NCBI GenBank assembly: GCA_023846275.1
Contig: JAIUJO010000086.1
Span: 1,813,190-1,877,189, forward strand
Source of the DNA: Vanilla planifolia
Lineage: Eukaryota; Streptophyta; Magnoliopsida; Asparagales; Orchidaceae
Length of the DNA: 64,000 bases
Direction: 5' to 3'
Notes under the pieces: model-generated
What the model was told of the DNA's origin: nothing
What the model saw: the letters and a program-made list of their open reading frames with translations, nothing else
The model's database searches: none
In this document: in pieces, positions 1-12,049 of the stretch
Numbering within the stretch: the stretch's first letter is position 1
Layout of the letters: the number at the start of each line of letters is the position of its first letter
Made by a program: the position numbers and the translations under genes

Positions 1-170
1 TATATTTATTTGTTCTCTTTAACTCCTCTATGTTCTTTCCTTTTATTTGCTCTTTATTAAATCATCTGTTATCTCTCTTTATTACTTTTTTGTTTCCATT
101 TTGCACAAATAACTTTGTGACTTTCACTCTCACTTGTGAAATAGCTCTCCTTCTCTATTATCTTTATGGG
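1..170 (+). repeat. Pyrimidine tract, cut by window edge
   Basis: The 3' half of a T/C-rich tract. It contains the recurrent TCCTCTATGTTC-like and ATTAAATCATCT steps found in the middle of complete tracts, so roughly half lies outside the window. Confidence 0.75.
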
Positions 171-523
171 CATAAATTAGTAATGCTTAAGAAATCTCTT
201 ATATTACATTGTTTAAAATGCGATGCTAAAAATATCTTTTACTATTTATATTTATTATGTAATTTCATTTTTAAGTATTTAAATGATAAAATAAAGAAAA
301 AAAAACACATATAGTGATGTTAACTTTATAAAAAAAATATTTTTTATATAATGTTTGATTTACTTAATATAAATAAAATATTGACATAAGAATATATTAT
401 GATGCATATAATAAGTAATTGTTTTTGTAATTTGGCATGTGGTTTCAATTTAGTAAATTATTGAAATTGTTTATTATCTTATTGATAATAATCAAACAAT
501 TATGATTTTTTTATTTTGTATGC

Positions 524-642
524 ATGTGTAACCACAACAGTATTATAGCATGAAATGTTATTAGAACTCAAAAGTTGAGAGTGCTTTGGAAAGAGTGGTG
601 CTATGGTGGGTGACTTTTTGAAAAATCCTCATGCTAGAACAT
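524..642 (+). pseudogene. 5S rRNA relic 1
   Basis: Full-length but decayed. TTAGAACTCAAAAGTT matches the 5S centre. The A box is broken (TTGAGAGTGCTTTGG instead of TTAAGCATGCTTGG), while GGTGGGTGAC keeps the core of the C box. The 3' end GCTAGAAC has lost the usual GTTGCAC. Confidence 0.8.
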
Positions 643-1201
643 TTTTTCAAAGCAATCCCTTTTTTCATGAACTACAATTGACTTTAACATGTAAATTATA
701 AACATTTAAACAATTATGAAAGGTTATTTATAATTTGCTTTTAGTAATTAATTATCAATAATAATTTTATAACATTATTATAAATTTTATATTATAATAA
801 ATTTCACACATCATATGATTTAATATAATAATTACTTTATATATGTTTACATTAACAAAAATAAGTTATATCATAATAATAACTTAAAATTAATTTTACC
901 TTATAATAGTCTCTTTATGTTGTTTAAAGAATTTTTTCAACATATTAATATTATGTTATAGTTTTTTTGAAATCTAAAATTTTGTCAATAATATTAACTA
1001 TTATTTTTTACATACTATCCATATTATGTCATATAGAGATAGTATAATAGAATAATGATTTTATTTTTTATTTAATAAAATTTTTTATTTTTAATATTAA
1101 TAAAATAATATTAAAGTGATAGCCATAATATTACGTATGACTAACATGTTATACTTAATAAATATAATAGGTTTAGTTATTAGAATTTAGTTTTTATTTA
1201 A

Positions 1202-1560
1202 TTATTTTTCTTTATTTTTCATTTTATCTCAATATCTCACAAATTCGGTTACTTTCTACTCTCTTTTATTATTATTCTCTTATTTCATTTCCATTCTATA
1301 TGCCCTTATGTATTTCTCGGCCTCCAACTCTCATTTTTTATTCTTTAGTTTCTCATTTCTCTCTCTTTTAATTTTTTATTTATTCCATTTATCTCATTTA
1401 TGTTCTCTATTTTTTCTTATTTTTTAAATCATCTCTCGCAAATTTTTTTTTATTATTTTTCTCTTTAATTTTCTCTTATGAATCCTTCAATTTTCTTTTT
1501 AATATACAATTGTAATCTCCATTCTATCATCTATTATTCAATCCTTTTAGCTAACAATAT
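1202..1560 (+). repeat. Pyrimidine tract, complete
   Basis: About 360 bp of T/C-rich DNA. It ends in the AATCTCTCATGTTATATTG motif that resembles the 5S 3' terminus (see findings). Confidence 0.8.
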
Positions 1561-1894
1561 TTAATAAATCTCTCATGTTATATTGTTTAATATAAAATAT
1601 TGAAGATGAACACATATCTTATTATTTTTATATATTAAATAATTTAATTTTTTTAAAATTAATAACTTAATGCAGGGAAATCTTAAGTCTTAATATCTAT
1701 TTTATCAAAAAAAGTTATTTATATATTTTTTATTATTTTTTTACAGATCAATTATTAACATTATAATATAATTTCATATATAATATTCATCAATTTATTT
1801 TAAATATGCATATAATTGATAAAATGGAAAATTTTAGAAAAGATTTATTATCTTGAACATAATAATGGCACAACTATGACATTTTCTTGCATGC

Positions 1895-2012
1895 ATGTGC
1901 GACCACACAAGTATTGTGATAGTAGATCTCATTAGAAATTAAAAGTTAAGCTTGCTTGGGCAAGAGTGGTATTGGCACGGGTGGTCATCTTTGAAGTCCT
2001 TGTGTTGCCAAT
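1895..2012 (+). pseudogene. 5S rRNA relic 2
   Basis: Full length. The A box is good (AGTTAAGCTTGCTTGGGC) and is followed by AAGAGTGGTATTGG. The C box is damaged (GCACGGGTGGTCATC). The 3' end GTCCTTGTGTTGCCA is close to the canonical GTCCTCGTGTTGCAC. The start retains GTGCGACCAC. Confidence 0.88.
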
Positions 2013-2494
2013 ATATTTTCACATTCATTTTCGAATGAAAGATAATTTTTAAAAACATGTTATTATCTAAAAAACTTATTATAAATGATTGCTTATAGTG
2101 ACTATTTTAAGAAAAAAATTTTAATAATAACTTCTTAATAGTATTATCAATTTCATATAATAATAAATATAACATATAATATAATAAAATAAAATAATGA
2201 CTTAATTATAATTTAATATTTAACAAAACCACTTATATAAATTATAATAAAGTATAATTAATTTATAATTATAATAATATAAATATCATTTTTATAAAAT
2301 GTTTTTAGTGTAATAGTGTTATATTATAGAATACTAAAAATTTAAGATTACATTGCTAATATAAAATATTATTTATATTTATTATCTATCTTATGTCAGA
2401 GAATAATGATATATTAAAATAATTATATTTTGTTCATCTTATTTTTTTTAAATAAAGTTATAAGTTTTGTTAATAAGATAAAATGTAAATTTAA

Positions 2495-2715
2495 TTGTTC
2501 TTTCCCTTTTCTCTTGGTCTCTCTCCCTTTTTTATCCATCTTTACTTCCTCATTGCTCTCTCCTTTTTTTATTTATTTATTCTCTCTATCTCTTGTATGT
2601 TCTCTTTTTTCTCATCATTAAATCTTGTCTCATCTCTTCCTATTACCATTTCATTCTGTATACTACTTTTATCAATTCCACCTTTTTCTCTCTTAGATAA
2701 TATTTATCTCTATCA
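2495..2715 (+). repeat. Pyrimidine tract, 5' part missing
   Basis: Starts abruptly after AT spacer without the usual TTTCTCTCACTTTTTC opening, so about 100 bp at its left end appear deleted. Confidence 0.75.
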
Positions 2716-2996
2716 CCATTATTTTTTTTGAACCCATGAATTAGTAATATTTAAAACATCATTTACGTTACATAGTTTAACATATAGTAGTTATGATAAA
2801 TAGATATATTTATTACATAATTTAATTTTTTTATTTATAAGAATATAAACATAATGGAAGACTCCATATAATACTATCTTTGCCCTTAAAAATACTAATT
2901 TATGTAATTTCAATTAATTTTATATAAATAAAAGATTGATATTCTAAACTATTGTGACATATATAACTAGCATAAATTTTTTAGAAGTCCATATTG

Positions 2997-3283
2997 AAAT
3001 AAAAATGAGTGTGTGAATCCTATAAAAGTGGCGAAATATTGTTTTAAACTATATTTGCTAATATTTTTATTGTATTTATTTTCCAAAAAAATGTCATAAA
3101 AATGATCTTGAGTTTATTAAAAAGCTTTTATTTATAAATAAAATAATTCATAATTTTTATAATGAAAACAAAGTTGAAATATTAGACAAAAACTTTTTGT
3201 TGATTCGATTAAAACTAGAAATACATCTACCACCAACTAATGTCAAACAAAAACTCTACTATTAAGAGAATTACATCATGAGA
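2997..3283. mobile_element. Dispersed sequence X, copy A
   Basis: About 285 bp that break the satellite unit between its GTGCATATACT and TGATAATTTAG motifs. It begins with AAAATGAGTGTGTGAAT and ends just before the array resumes near AAATGATTCATT. The left 190 bp match 13940-14135, and the part from about 3065 on matches 7658-7880. I see no coding capacity and no clear terminal repeats, so the element class is unknown. Confidence 0.55.
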
Positions 3284-3343
3284 AATTACAAAATGATTCA
3301 TTTTCCCAAAGACCGTCAACTATGATTTTTATCTGTTCTCTGC

Positions 3344-3461
3344 ATGTGTGACCAAACCAATATTATGGCAGTAGATCTTAATAGAACTCTCTTGTTAAGA
3401 ATACTTGTGTCGGAGTATATTGGGATGGGTGACCTCTTAAGATGTCATGGTGTTGCATGTA
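3344..3461 (+). pseudogene. 5S rRNA relic 3
   Basis: Full length. The C box is intact (TGGGATGGGTGACCTCTTAAG). The A box is lost (TTAAGAATACTTGTGTCGG). The 3' end GTGTTGCAT is nearly canonical. Confidence 0.87.
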
Positions 3462-3769
3462 GTTTTTTGCAAAAATCCTTTTTTATAATGAACTATGATA
3501 TATTTTAATAACATTATAATTTTTATTCATTAGAATTATAATATAATCTAAGAAAATCTTACTTATTAATTTCTACATTATGAAAAATAATTATTGATGT
3601 AATATTTAATTATTTTTACATAAATAAAATATTTATATTAGAACATATTGTCATATATAATAAACAGTTTTTTTAAAGTGCATAATTTTTATAATTTTGA
3701 AAATTTTTGACATGGTTCACTATCTTCATGAGAATATCAAATTATTATAATTTTTCTTCTTTGGTATCA

Positions 3770-3887
3770 ATGTCCAACCACACCAGCAATATAGCAGTGT
3801 ATTTTAGTAGAACTCAAAAGTTAAGCATGCTTGGGAGAGAGTAGTATTGAAATGGCTTTCCGCTTGAGAAGCCCTCGTGCTTCATAA
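3770..3887 (+). pseudogene. 5S rRNA relic 4
   Basis: Full length, only 426 bp after the previous relic, because a whole pyrimidine tract and most spacer are missing between them. The A box is intact (AGTTAAGCATGCTTGGG, then AGAGAGTAGTATTG). The C box is decayed (AATGGCTTTCCGC). Confidence 0.87.
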
Positions 3888-4504
3888 TATTTTTTCTGTA
3901 ATATTGATTTTTCTAATGAATGACATTTTATTTTAATAATTTGTTAAACAAGAAAAATTATATTATTATAAATCGTTTTTATAATTAGCTTTGGTTTAAT
4001 TAACTATTAGTTATAAATTTATAATATTTTAACAAATTCATATGACAATGAATATGGCACATCATATGATATAATAAAATAATAACTTTAGCATAGTTTA
4101 ATATTTAACAAAATAAGTTATAACAATTATAAGAAATTAGAAAGAAATTTTTTTGTGATAGTATAAATATGTTGTGTATAAAAGTTTTACAATAAAATAA
4201 TATCATATTATAAAATATTAAAAATGTAAAATAAGTCAATAATAATAAATACTATTAATTTTTATTATTTATTTTTAATATTCATAATAAACCATATAAT
4301 TAAATTCTATTAGATTAATTATATTATCTATTGTTTAATTAAATTTTTATTTTTTTAAATTTAAAGTAAATATTTAAAATTAATAATAAAAATTAATTAA
4401 TATTTTTATATTATAATAAATCTTTAAAATCTTTTTTTTTATTATTAACAAAGGTTATATATTATTAACATATTTAATAAATATTATAAGTTTATTTATT
4501 ATGA

Positions 4505-4860
4505 TTTTCTTTTATTTAATTTTTTCTCTCAATATTTTCTTTTGATCAATAACTCTAACATTCTTTCACTTTCTTCCCTCTCCTCATATCATTCTTTTAT
4601 TTGTCTAGACATTCTCTGTCTTTATCTTCTTCTTGCCTTTTCTCTCTGTTATATCCTATTCTACTTTCTCATTTCTCTATTACTCTTTCTCTTAATTATT
4701 TGTTCTCATTTTCTCCTTTATATTCTTTCTTTTCTTTTCTTCTTCATTAAATAATCTCTCGTCTCTCACTATTCTTATTTTCCTTTTTATTTTTCCTTTA
4801 TCAATTTGTGTCGTTCTCTCTTACAAAATTGTTATCTCAATCTTTAGCATCTTTTTTTAA
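4505..4860 (+). repeat. Pyrimidine tract, complete
   Basis: T/C-rich tract followed at 4881-4903 by AATCTCTCATGGTGCACAT, one of the clearest examples of the 5S-3'-end-like motif after a tract. Confidence 0.8.
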
Positions 4861-5221
4861 CCCATCAATTACCAGTATTTAAGAAATCTCTCATGGTGCA
4901 CATTTTAATATGTAAAATTTATGATAATTTAAATTTTATTATTTATATTTGTTATGTAATTGAACTTATTATTTTATAGGAATGATAACATAATTGAAGA
5001 AAATATTATATGTTAATGTCTTATGTAATAAAAAATAATAGTTAATGTTGTCTTTTACTAATTTTAAATAAATAAAATAATGACTTTAGAACATATTATA
5101 ACATATATAACTCTCATAATCTTTTTCAAATGTGTGTAGACTTGATCATTCAAAAAATTTTAGGAATAACTTATTTTTCTCAAGACAATTATCCCACAAC
5201 TACGATTCTTTATCATTTCAA

Positions 5222-5342
5222 TGTTTTTACGACCACATGAACATTATGGCCCTGGAACATGTTAAAACTCCAAGGTAAGCATGCTTTGGCAACAGTAGAA
5301 TTGCAATGGGTGACCTCTTAAGATGTCTTCAAGTTGTGGTCA
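5222..5342 (+). pseudogene. 5S rRNA relic 5
   Basis: Full length with a 2-3 bp insertion near its start (ATGTTTTTACGACCACA). The C box is kept (GCAATGGGTGACCTCTTAAG). The A box is altered (GGTAAGCATGCTTTGGC). The 3' end is degraded (AAGTTGTGG). Confidence 0.85.
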
Positions 5343-5784
5343 TTTTTTCATAGCTTTCCTTTTTCTAATCAAGGATATTTTTTTAATAAAAAATTAATTT
5401 TTAAAAATTAAATTACTAGAAATGTAAGTTTATAATTATCATTTTAGTAATAAATTGTTAATAGTAACTTTATAATGTTATTAAAAATTTATTATGATAG
5501 TAAATATGGCAAATCATTTAATATATTAAAATAATCACTTTAATATAGTTTAATATTGAGCAAATTAACTCATATTAGTTATAAAAAATTTGAATTAATT
5601 TAAGTATTAGTAAAATAATGTTTAATTTAGAAGTTAAAATATATTCTAAACATATTTGTAATATTCTAAAATAATAATAAGCAAAAAATATTTTTTTCAT
5701 TATTTTTTTATTAAATATTATATATGATTAATTTGGTAAGTATAACAAATATTATAAATTTAATTATTAAAAGTTAACATTTAC

Positions 5785-6135
5785 TTATTTATTTCTATCA
5801 CTTTATTCTCATCATCTCAATGTCTCTCACATTCTCCTTGTTTGTTCTCTCTATTATTATCATTCTCTTATTTTCTTCATTATTCTTACCTCTTGATACT
5901 CTTCTTAGCCATTGACTCTCTTTTATCCGTCTCAATTTTCTTATTTTTCTCTCTTTTACTTAATTATTTATTATCTCTAACTCCTTAAAAATCTCTCTTC
6001 TCTTTTTCACTTTATTTCATCTTTCAGCAATCTTTATTATTATTTTCTGTACTCTTTTGCTTTTATAAATCAATAACTTTCTTGATCTCTTGTAGAATAC
6101 TTTTCCTTATTTGCATTATCTCTCTTTCAACAAAA
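5785..6135 (+). repeat. Pyrimidine tract, complete
   Basis: T/C-rich tract with repeated TCTCTC and TTATTATC steps; less pure than its neighbours after position 5990. Confidence 0.75.
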
Positions 6136-6490
6136 CAATTTATAGTATTTAAGAAATAAAAATGTTGTGTATTTTAATATAAAACATTTATGTAAAATGA
6201 ATATTTAGTTATTTATATTTAGCACATAATTTAATTTTTTTGATTTATAAGAATTATAAAATAATTTTAGAAAATCATATGTATTAATGTTTACTTTTTT
6301 AAAATGATACTTTATATAATTTTTTATTAATTTTATATGAATAAATTATTAATTTTAGAATAAATTATCACATATATAATAAAAATACTTTTTTAAAACG
6401 TGTTATGCTTCATAAGTTACAAAATTTTGTAAAATGGTTCATTAACTTTAAGTCAATAATCGCATAACTATGATTTTTTCCTTTTATAAG

Positions 6491-6550
6491 AATTTATGAC
6501 CACACAGACACTATAACATTAAATCATATAAAATCTCTAAATTTAAATAA
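6491..6550 (+). pseudogene. 5S rRNA relic 6, 3' half missing
   Basis: Only the first half is recognisable (TATGACCACACAGACACTAT, then AAATCTCTAA). The sequence then passes directly into satellite spacer, so the A box onward is deleted. Confidence 0.6.
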
Positions 6551-6784
6551 TAAATAATATTTGTAATATTCTTTATTATCTAATGAATCTTTTAATTTTT
6601 AAGTATTAATAAAAAGTTACAAAAATAATGTTCAAAATATTTTTTAAATATTTAAAATATTATAAAATCACAACAAACCTTAAAACATTTTTTATATTTT
6701 GTTACTATTAAATATTATATATTATTAACTTGTTCTTTTTAAAAAATATTGCACATTTAATTATTAAAAATTTACTTTTATGTA

Positions 6785-7125
6785 GTTATTTTTTTACTTT
6801 TTTTATTAATCTCATTGTCTTTCACATTTTATCACTTCATTCAACCTCATCTTATCATTCTCATATTTTTCTCTTTATTCTATATTTTCTCATATCTTTT
6901 AGGCCTCGCTCTCCCATCCATCCCTCTCTACTTTGTCATTTCTTTCTCTTTTTCATTTCTTTATTTATTTAATATAACATTTTTTTGTTCTTTCTTTTCT
7001 TTTCTTTTTCATTAAATTATTTATCATCTCTCTATTATTATTGTCTTCTTTATTATCCACTTATCAATCATACTTTTCTCTTTGTCGTATATAATAATTT
7101 TTTACATCTCCATTATCTCTTTCTC
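6785..7125 (+). repeat. Pyrimidine tract, complete
   Basis: T/C-rich tract. The associated unit is short, since the preceding 5S is truncated. Its two overlapping open frames are low-complexity Phe/Ser/Leu strings. Confidence 0.75.
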
Positions 7126-7657
7126 AAGTAATTAATTAGTAATATTTAAGAAATGTATTTTGTTGCATAGTTTAACATATAATATTTATGATAAATATAA
7201 ATTTCAATATTTATATTTGTTATGAAATTCAATTTTTTATTTACACAAATGGTGACATAATAATTTATTTAATTTTTTAATTAAATTTATATAAATAAAA
7301 TAATTATATTTAAATATGTGATGACATATACAATAAGAATAAAGATTTTTTAATTTTAAAAATTTGTTAAAGTTAAAAATTTAAATTATTAAAAATGTTA
7401 TATTAAAATTACCATTTTAGAAATTAATTGCTAACAATAATATTATGAGATTAGTCTCAAGTTCACATAATAATAAATATGATACAACATTTGATATAAT
7501 AAAATAAAAATTTAAAAGTAAATTATTACTGAAGTAAATAACTTAAATAAAATATATTAAATTAGAATTAATTTATTTTATAATTGTATAAGCATATAAT
7601 ATGTTTGGAATAATTTTAATATATTAATAAAATATTATAGAATTTTAAAAATTTCTT

Positions 7658-9757
7658 TTGTGTTTACTTTTAAAAATTCTTTTTAAAAAACTTTTAGATT
7701 TATAGAAAACTTTGATTTGCAAATATAATATTTGATAATTTTTATAGTTTAAGTACAATTTGAAATAGTGCACAAAAAACTTTTGGTGGTTTTATTTCAA
7801 CTTGAACCTATGTCAACCCTAATAGACATCCAAAAGAATTCTCCTAATAAAAGAATTATAACTTAGGATTTTTTCTTATAGTTTACATTTAACTTACCAG
7901 CTTTTATGGATTCAAATATAGCATGAGCTTTTATGAGTTAAACATTGCTCAATTTTTTATGAGATCAAACTAAATTCAAGCTTTGACAAATGTCATCTTG
8001 TGCAATTCTAAAGAATAAAAATAAAGCAAGAAAATTTTTTTAATGAAAAGTTTCAAGTACTTATAAATCATTTGTGTTGCTAGAGGAAGTTTAAACTAAT
8101 AGAATTTTATGCAACAAATTTTAAGATGTTAAAATTTTTTTAGTATTCATTAGTATTTTCATTCATAATGGTTTGGCATTTGTAGAAAACATTTTAGCAT
8201 AACAATTAAAAAGTGTGTTAAAAGTTGTTACAGAACCAACTTCCAAATAACTTAAAGATATCTTAAGATATTCTTCTAAAATGGTTATTACAATCACATA
8301 ATAATAACTCATTATTAAATGATGATGTGGGACTAACAAGACTACTTGGAATGACACATAGAAGATATCAATTGTTTGATCAAACACAACCAATGCAGAC
8401 AAGTTCTAGATTGTAGGATCAAGTTCGATTTGATCGGAGCCATTCGATGAAGTAATAAGAGATATGGATCATCTCAATAATCAATTGAAAAATTGAGATT
8501 AGAACTCGACCATTGGATTCAAATGATAAAGATCTCAAACAGCATGTAAAGGATAGATTATTTTAATTCACTATAGTAGATGAAGCAAAAATCGTTCGAT
8601 CAAATGCACGATTGGAACTATTAAAATCATTTTTTAAAGGTGGAGACGATCTCCACTATGCCAATAGTTTTAGATGTAGGTAGTCAATAAGAACATAGTC
8701 TGACATTATAGGAGAGGAAACTTATTTTGTTTTTATGAGCAATTGTCTAGGTGGAACAATTGAACCAAATATTGGCCTGCTCCCCATTTGTGCACTTGAG
8801 CTGTAATAACATGAGTGGACTTATATGTTCTGGGTTTATCCCTATTTGAACAATCACAAGCTTATACATTTTTTGATTGCTTTCCACTTCCATCCAATGC
8901 CCTTCACCAATAGTTTAAGAACTCACCATTTACTTGAGCAAGTCATCCCAACTTGCATCTTGCTTTCTTTCATGGACCTATGGTCGTGGTTAAGCTCATC
9001 TCAATTCTTTTATATTTCTGAAAAATTTATGTTGTGGCATATACTTTTTTTATTTATTCAATCATGAAAATTTTGGAAGAATTATTTAGTTGTTGTATTC
9101 AAGATTTAATAATCAACTTAACATAGAACTTTGCAAAATACAAAACTGATATGCTCAGGCTTAAGATCGACCCAATATATTTGCATTCAAGGAAAGCTTA
9201 GTATGTGACATAAAATTTTTTTGTTATTTAATCAAAAAAATTTAATATAATTATTTTTTTAAAGCAATCAAAATTTCAAAATCAAACTTACGTAAAATTT
9301 GGAAGAATATATAAAAGTATGTTTCAATCAAAAGAAATAATGATTCAAAAATATAAATTTCTTAAATCAATGAAATGTTTGTGTGGGTTTGTAACTATGA
9401 AAAGGTTAGAGTCATTAACAAATTGAATAAAGTTCATTTACTTAGTAAATGAGATGATTTAATAATTTAGATGCCATAATATGATTTGAAATTGATACGA
9501 CAGGAGTGTGCCCTAAATTAAAATGTTAAAATTCCATTTTGTAGTAAATTAAAGTCTTATAAAAGCTGATGCACATGCCTTCGATCTCTGAAGTTCGCTG
9601 AACACAACAAGGTGCATTGAACATGGCTAATTCATGATGCTAAAATGTATAACATATTCCATACAAGTAAAGCCATTTCACATTAAATAAGCTCATTGGA
9701 ATGAATGGCAAAATATTGAAGGTATGACCTACAAAACATAAGAGTTACGTAATAAAT
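7658..9757. mobile_element. Insertion of dispersed sequence X, longest copy C
   Basis: About 2.1 kb of clearly more complex and less AT-rich DNA interrupting the satellite. Its left 220 bp match copies A and B, though the first ~70 bp of copy A are absent here. Array sequence resumes at TTTTGATAATTAAG, the same unit position where A is inserted. At 8325-8340 the minus strand reads TTAGTCCCACATCAT, and around 9562 there is TCTTATAAAAGC; both resemble features of plant LTRs but are weak. Two frames of about 80 codons (8163-8402 minus, 8825-9067 plus) match nothing I recognise. An old, decayed transposable element is the best guess, class unknown. Confidence 0.5.
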
Positions 9758-9844
9758 TATTTTGATAATTAAGAAAAGTTTATAAATGGATTATTATCTT
9801 CAAGAAAACTATCATATAATTATGATTCCTTGTCATTAGTATGA

Positions 9845-9962
9845 ATGTGTGAACAAAAAAGTATTATAGCCCTGAATCTTATTAAAACTCCAAAGTTATG
9901 GTTGCTTGGGTGGGACCAGTATGGGATAGGTGAGCTCTTTAGATGTCATCATGTTATACTAT
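9845..9962 (+). pseudogene. 5S rRNA relic 7
   Basis: Full length. Good central match (TTAAAACTCCAAAGTTATG, GTTGCTTGGGTGGGACC). The A box carries ATG for AAG. The C box is GGGATAGGTGAGCTC. The 3' end is ATGTTATAC. Confidence 0.86.
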
Positions 9963-10599
9963 TGTTTTCATAGCATTCCTTTTTCTAATGAACAACAATT
10001 GATTTTAATAACCCATTCATGCTTTAAAAAATTAATTATTTATAAATGATAGTTTACATTTACTGTTTTGGAAATTAATTTTTTGAAACAACTTTATAAC
10101 ATTATTATTACATTTATGTAATAATAAAATTGAAAAATCATAAGACAAGGAAAAAATAATTTTAATAAAATTTTACGTTGGGATAAATAACCTATATAAA
10201 TTATAATAAGCTAGAATTAATTTATAATTATAATTGTATATATGCAATGTTTATAGAAGTCCTTCAAATATAATAATAATATATTATAGAATATTAAAAA
10301 TCTATTATTATAATATTAATACTAAAAATTAATTACGTTTATTATTTAATATATATTGTATAAACGAAATATGTTAGAATAATTGCATTACTTATTATTA
10401 AAATAACTTTTTAGATTTTAAGTATTAGTAAAATAATAATAAATTAATAACTAAAATATTAATTAAACATTTGTAATGTTCTAAAATAATACAAAAATCA
10501 CTAAAAAATTTATATATTATTATTAAATATTATATATTATTAATATGTTATATTTAGTAAATATTATAAGTTTATTTAATAATATTTAATATTTATTTA

Positions 10600-10945
10600 A
10601 TTATTTCTCTCATTTTTTCCATTTATATCAATGTCTCTCACACTCTTTGGCTATCTTCTCCCTTTTATTATCAACAACATATTTGTCTCTTAATTCTCTA
10701 TATTCCTATATCCTTCTTGGACTATCTCTCTTATTTATCCTTCTCTACATTATAATTCCCATCTCTTTCGCAAATTTTTTTAGTATCTTTATCCTCCCTA
10801 TTTTTACTAATTTTTGTCACATCATTAAATCATATCAAAACTCTCTATATTACTATATTTTTCATTTTTCTATTATCAATATGTGATTTTCTCTCTCCTA
10901 CAAAATAGCTATCTATGTTTCTATTATCCCTTTTTCAGCACATCA
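10600..10945 (+). repeat. Pyrimidine tract, complete
   Basis: T/C-rich tract diluted by A near 10840-10880. Confidence 0.75.
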
Positions 10946-11303
10946 ATTAAAAATATTTAAGAATTCTTTTATATTGCACACATTAATATATAATTTTTAT
11001 TATACATAGATATTTAGTCATTTTTACTTATTATGTAATTTAACTTTTTATTTATAGAAATTATAACATAATGGAAGAAAATGGTATGTATTAACTTTTA
11101 TAATATAAAAAATAAAAGTTTTAGTATCTTTTTATTAATTTTATATAAGTAAAGTGTTCATAACAAAATATATTATGAAACATATAGTAAGCATAACTTT
11201 TTTTTAAAAAGTGCTTATTTTGAATAATTTAAAAAATTTTAGATATAACTTATAATCCTCAAGATAATTATCACATAACTATGACTTTTTTCTTTTACAT
11301 GAA

Positions 11304-11420
11304 AGTGTGTCCTTTAAAGCATTATAATACTAGATCTCATTAGAGCCCAAAAGTTAGTCATTCAAGTGTGATAGTAGTATTAGGATGTGTATCCTCTAGA
11401 GAAGTTCTATTATTATACAT
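11304..11420 (+). pseudogene. 5S rRNA relic 8
   Basis: Full length but one of the more diverged copies. TAGATCTCATTAGAGCCC is clear. The A box is lost (TTAGTCATTCAAGTGTG). AGTAGTATTAGGATG is retained before a broken C box (TGTATCCTC). Confidence 0.8.
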
Positions 11421-12049
11421 ATTTTTTCTTAGTAATTCATTTTCTATTGAATGATAATTGGTTTTAATAACATGTTTACTTTAAAAAATTAAACTATAAC
11501 AAATTATAGTTTATAATCTCAATTTTAGTAAATAATTACTAATTATAAACTTATAATTTTTTTTCAACTTCATATAACAAATTATATGCCTCATCAAATG
11601 ATACAATAAAAAACTTTAATATTGTTTAAAATTAAGCAAAATATATATTTTTAATTAAAACAAATTAGAGTTATTTTATATTTATAATAGTATTTATATA
11701 GTATTCATAAAAACTTTAAGTTAAAACAATTTATATTATAGATTAATAGAAATCTAAAATTATATCAATAATTTGAACTATTATTTATTTATGTTTACAA
11801 TCCATATTATGTTATATAATGATAATATTTGAAAAAATAATCTGATGATTTATTTATTTAAATTTTTTAATTCAATGTATAATAATAATATCATATTAAA
11901 AGTAAAAATATTCATTAAAAAGTAAAATAACATAAATAATAATAAATCTAAATTTTTTTTTATATTTTATTATAGCAAAATATTATATATGATTAACTTA
12001 TTAAACTTAATAATTATTATAAGATTAATTATTAAAATTTACCTTCTAT

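Larger units (their letters stand above)
1..7658 (+). repeat. 5S-derived satellite array, block 1 (forward)
   Basis: Tandem units of about 1.4 kb with the 5S relic and the pyrimidine tract both on the plus strand. The block opens in the middle of a pyrimidine tract, so the array continues to the left. It holds six 5S relics and six tracts. Between them lie AT-rich spacers that align to one another, for example the recurring CATATGATATAATAAAATAA motif downstream of each 5S. No gene is visible. Units were recognised by eye from order and spacing; the call of a tandem array is secure, unit edges are approximate. Confidence 0.85.

Noticed and set aside
1891..1900. CATGCATG next to several 5S starts as an RY-type regulatory element
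   Set aside because: It appears in only some copies (1891, 22321, 26411, 41421), and arises from the GTATGCATGTG start of the relics by single changes. No promoter context.
8825..9067. An 80-codon frame inside the insertion as a transposase or integrase piece
   Set aside because: No family motif or catalytic signature is recognisable, and the frame is too short to support a call.
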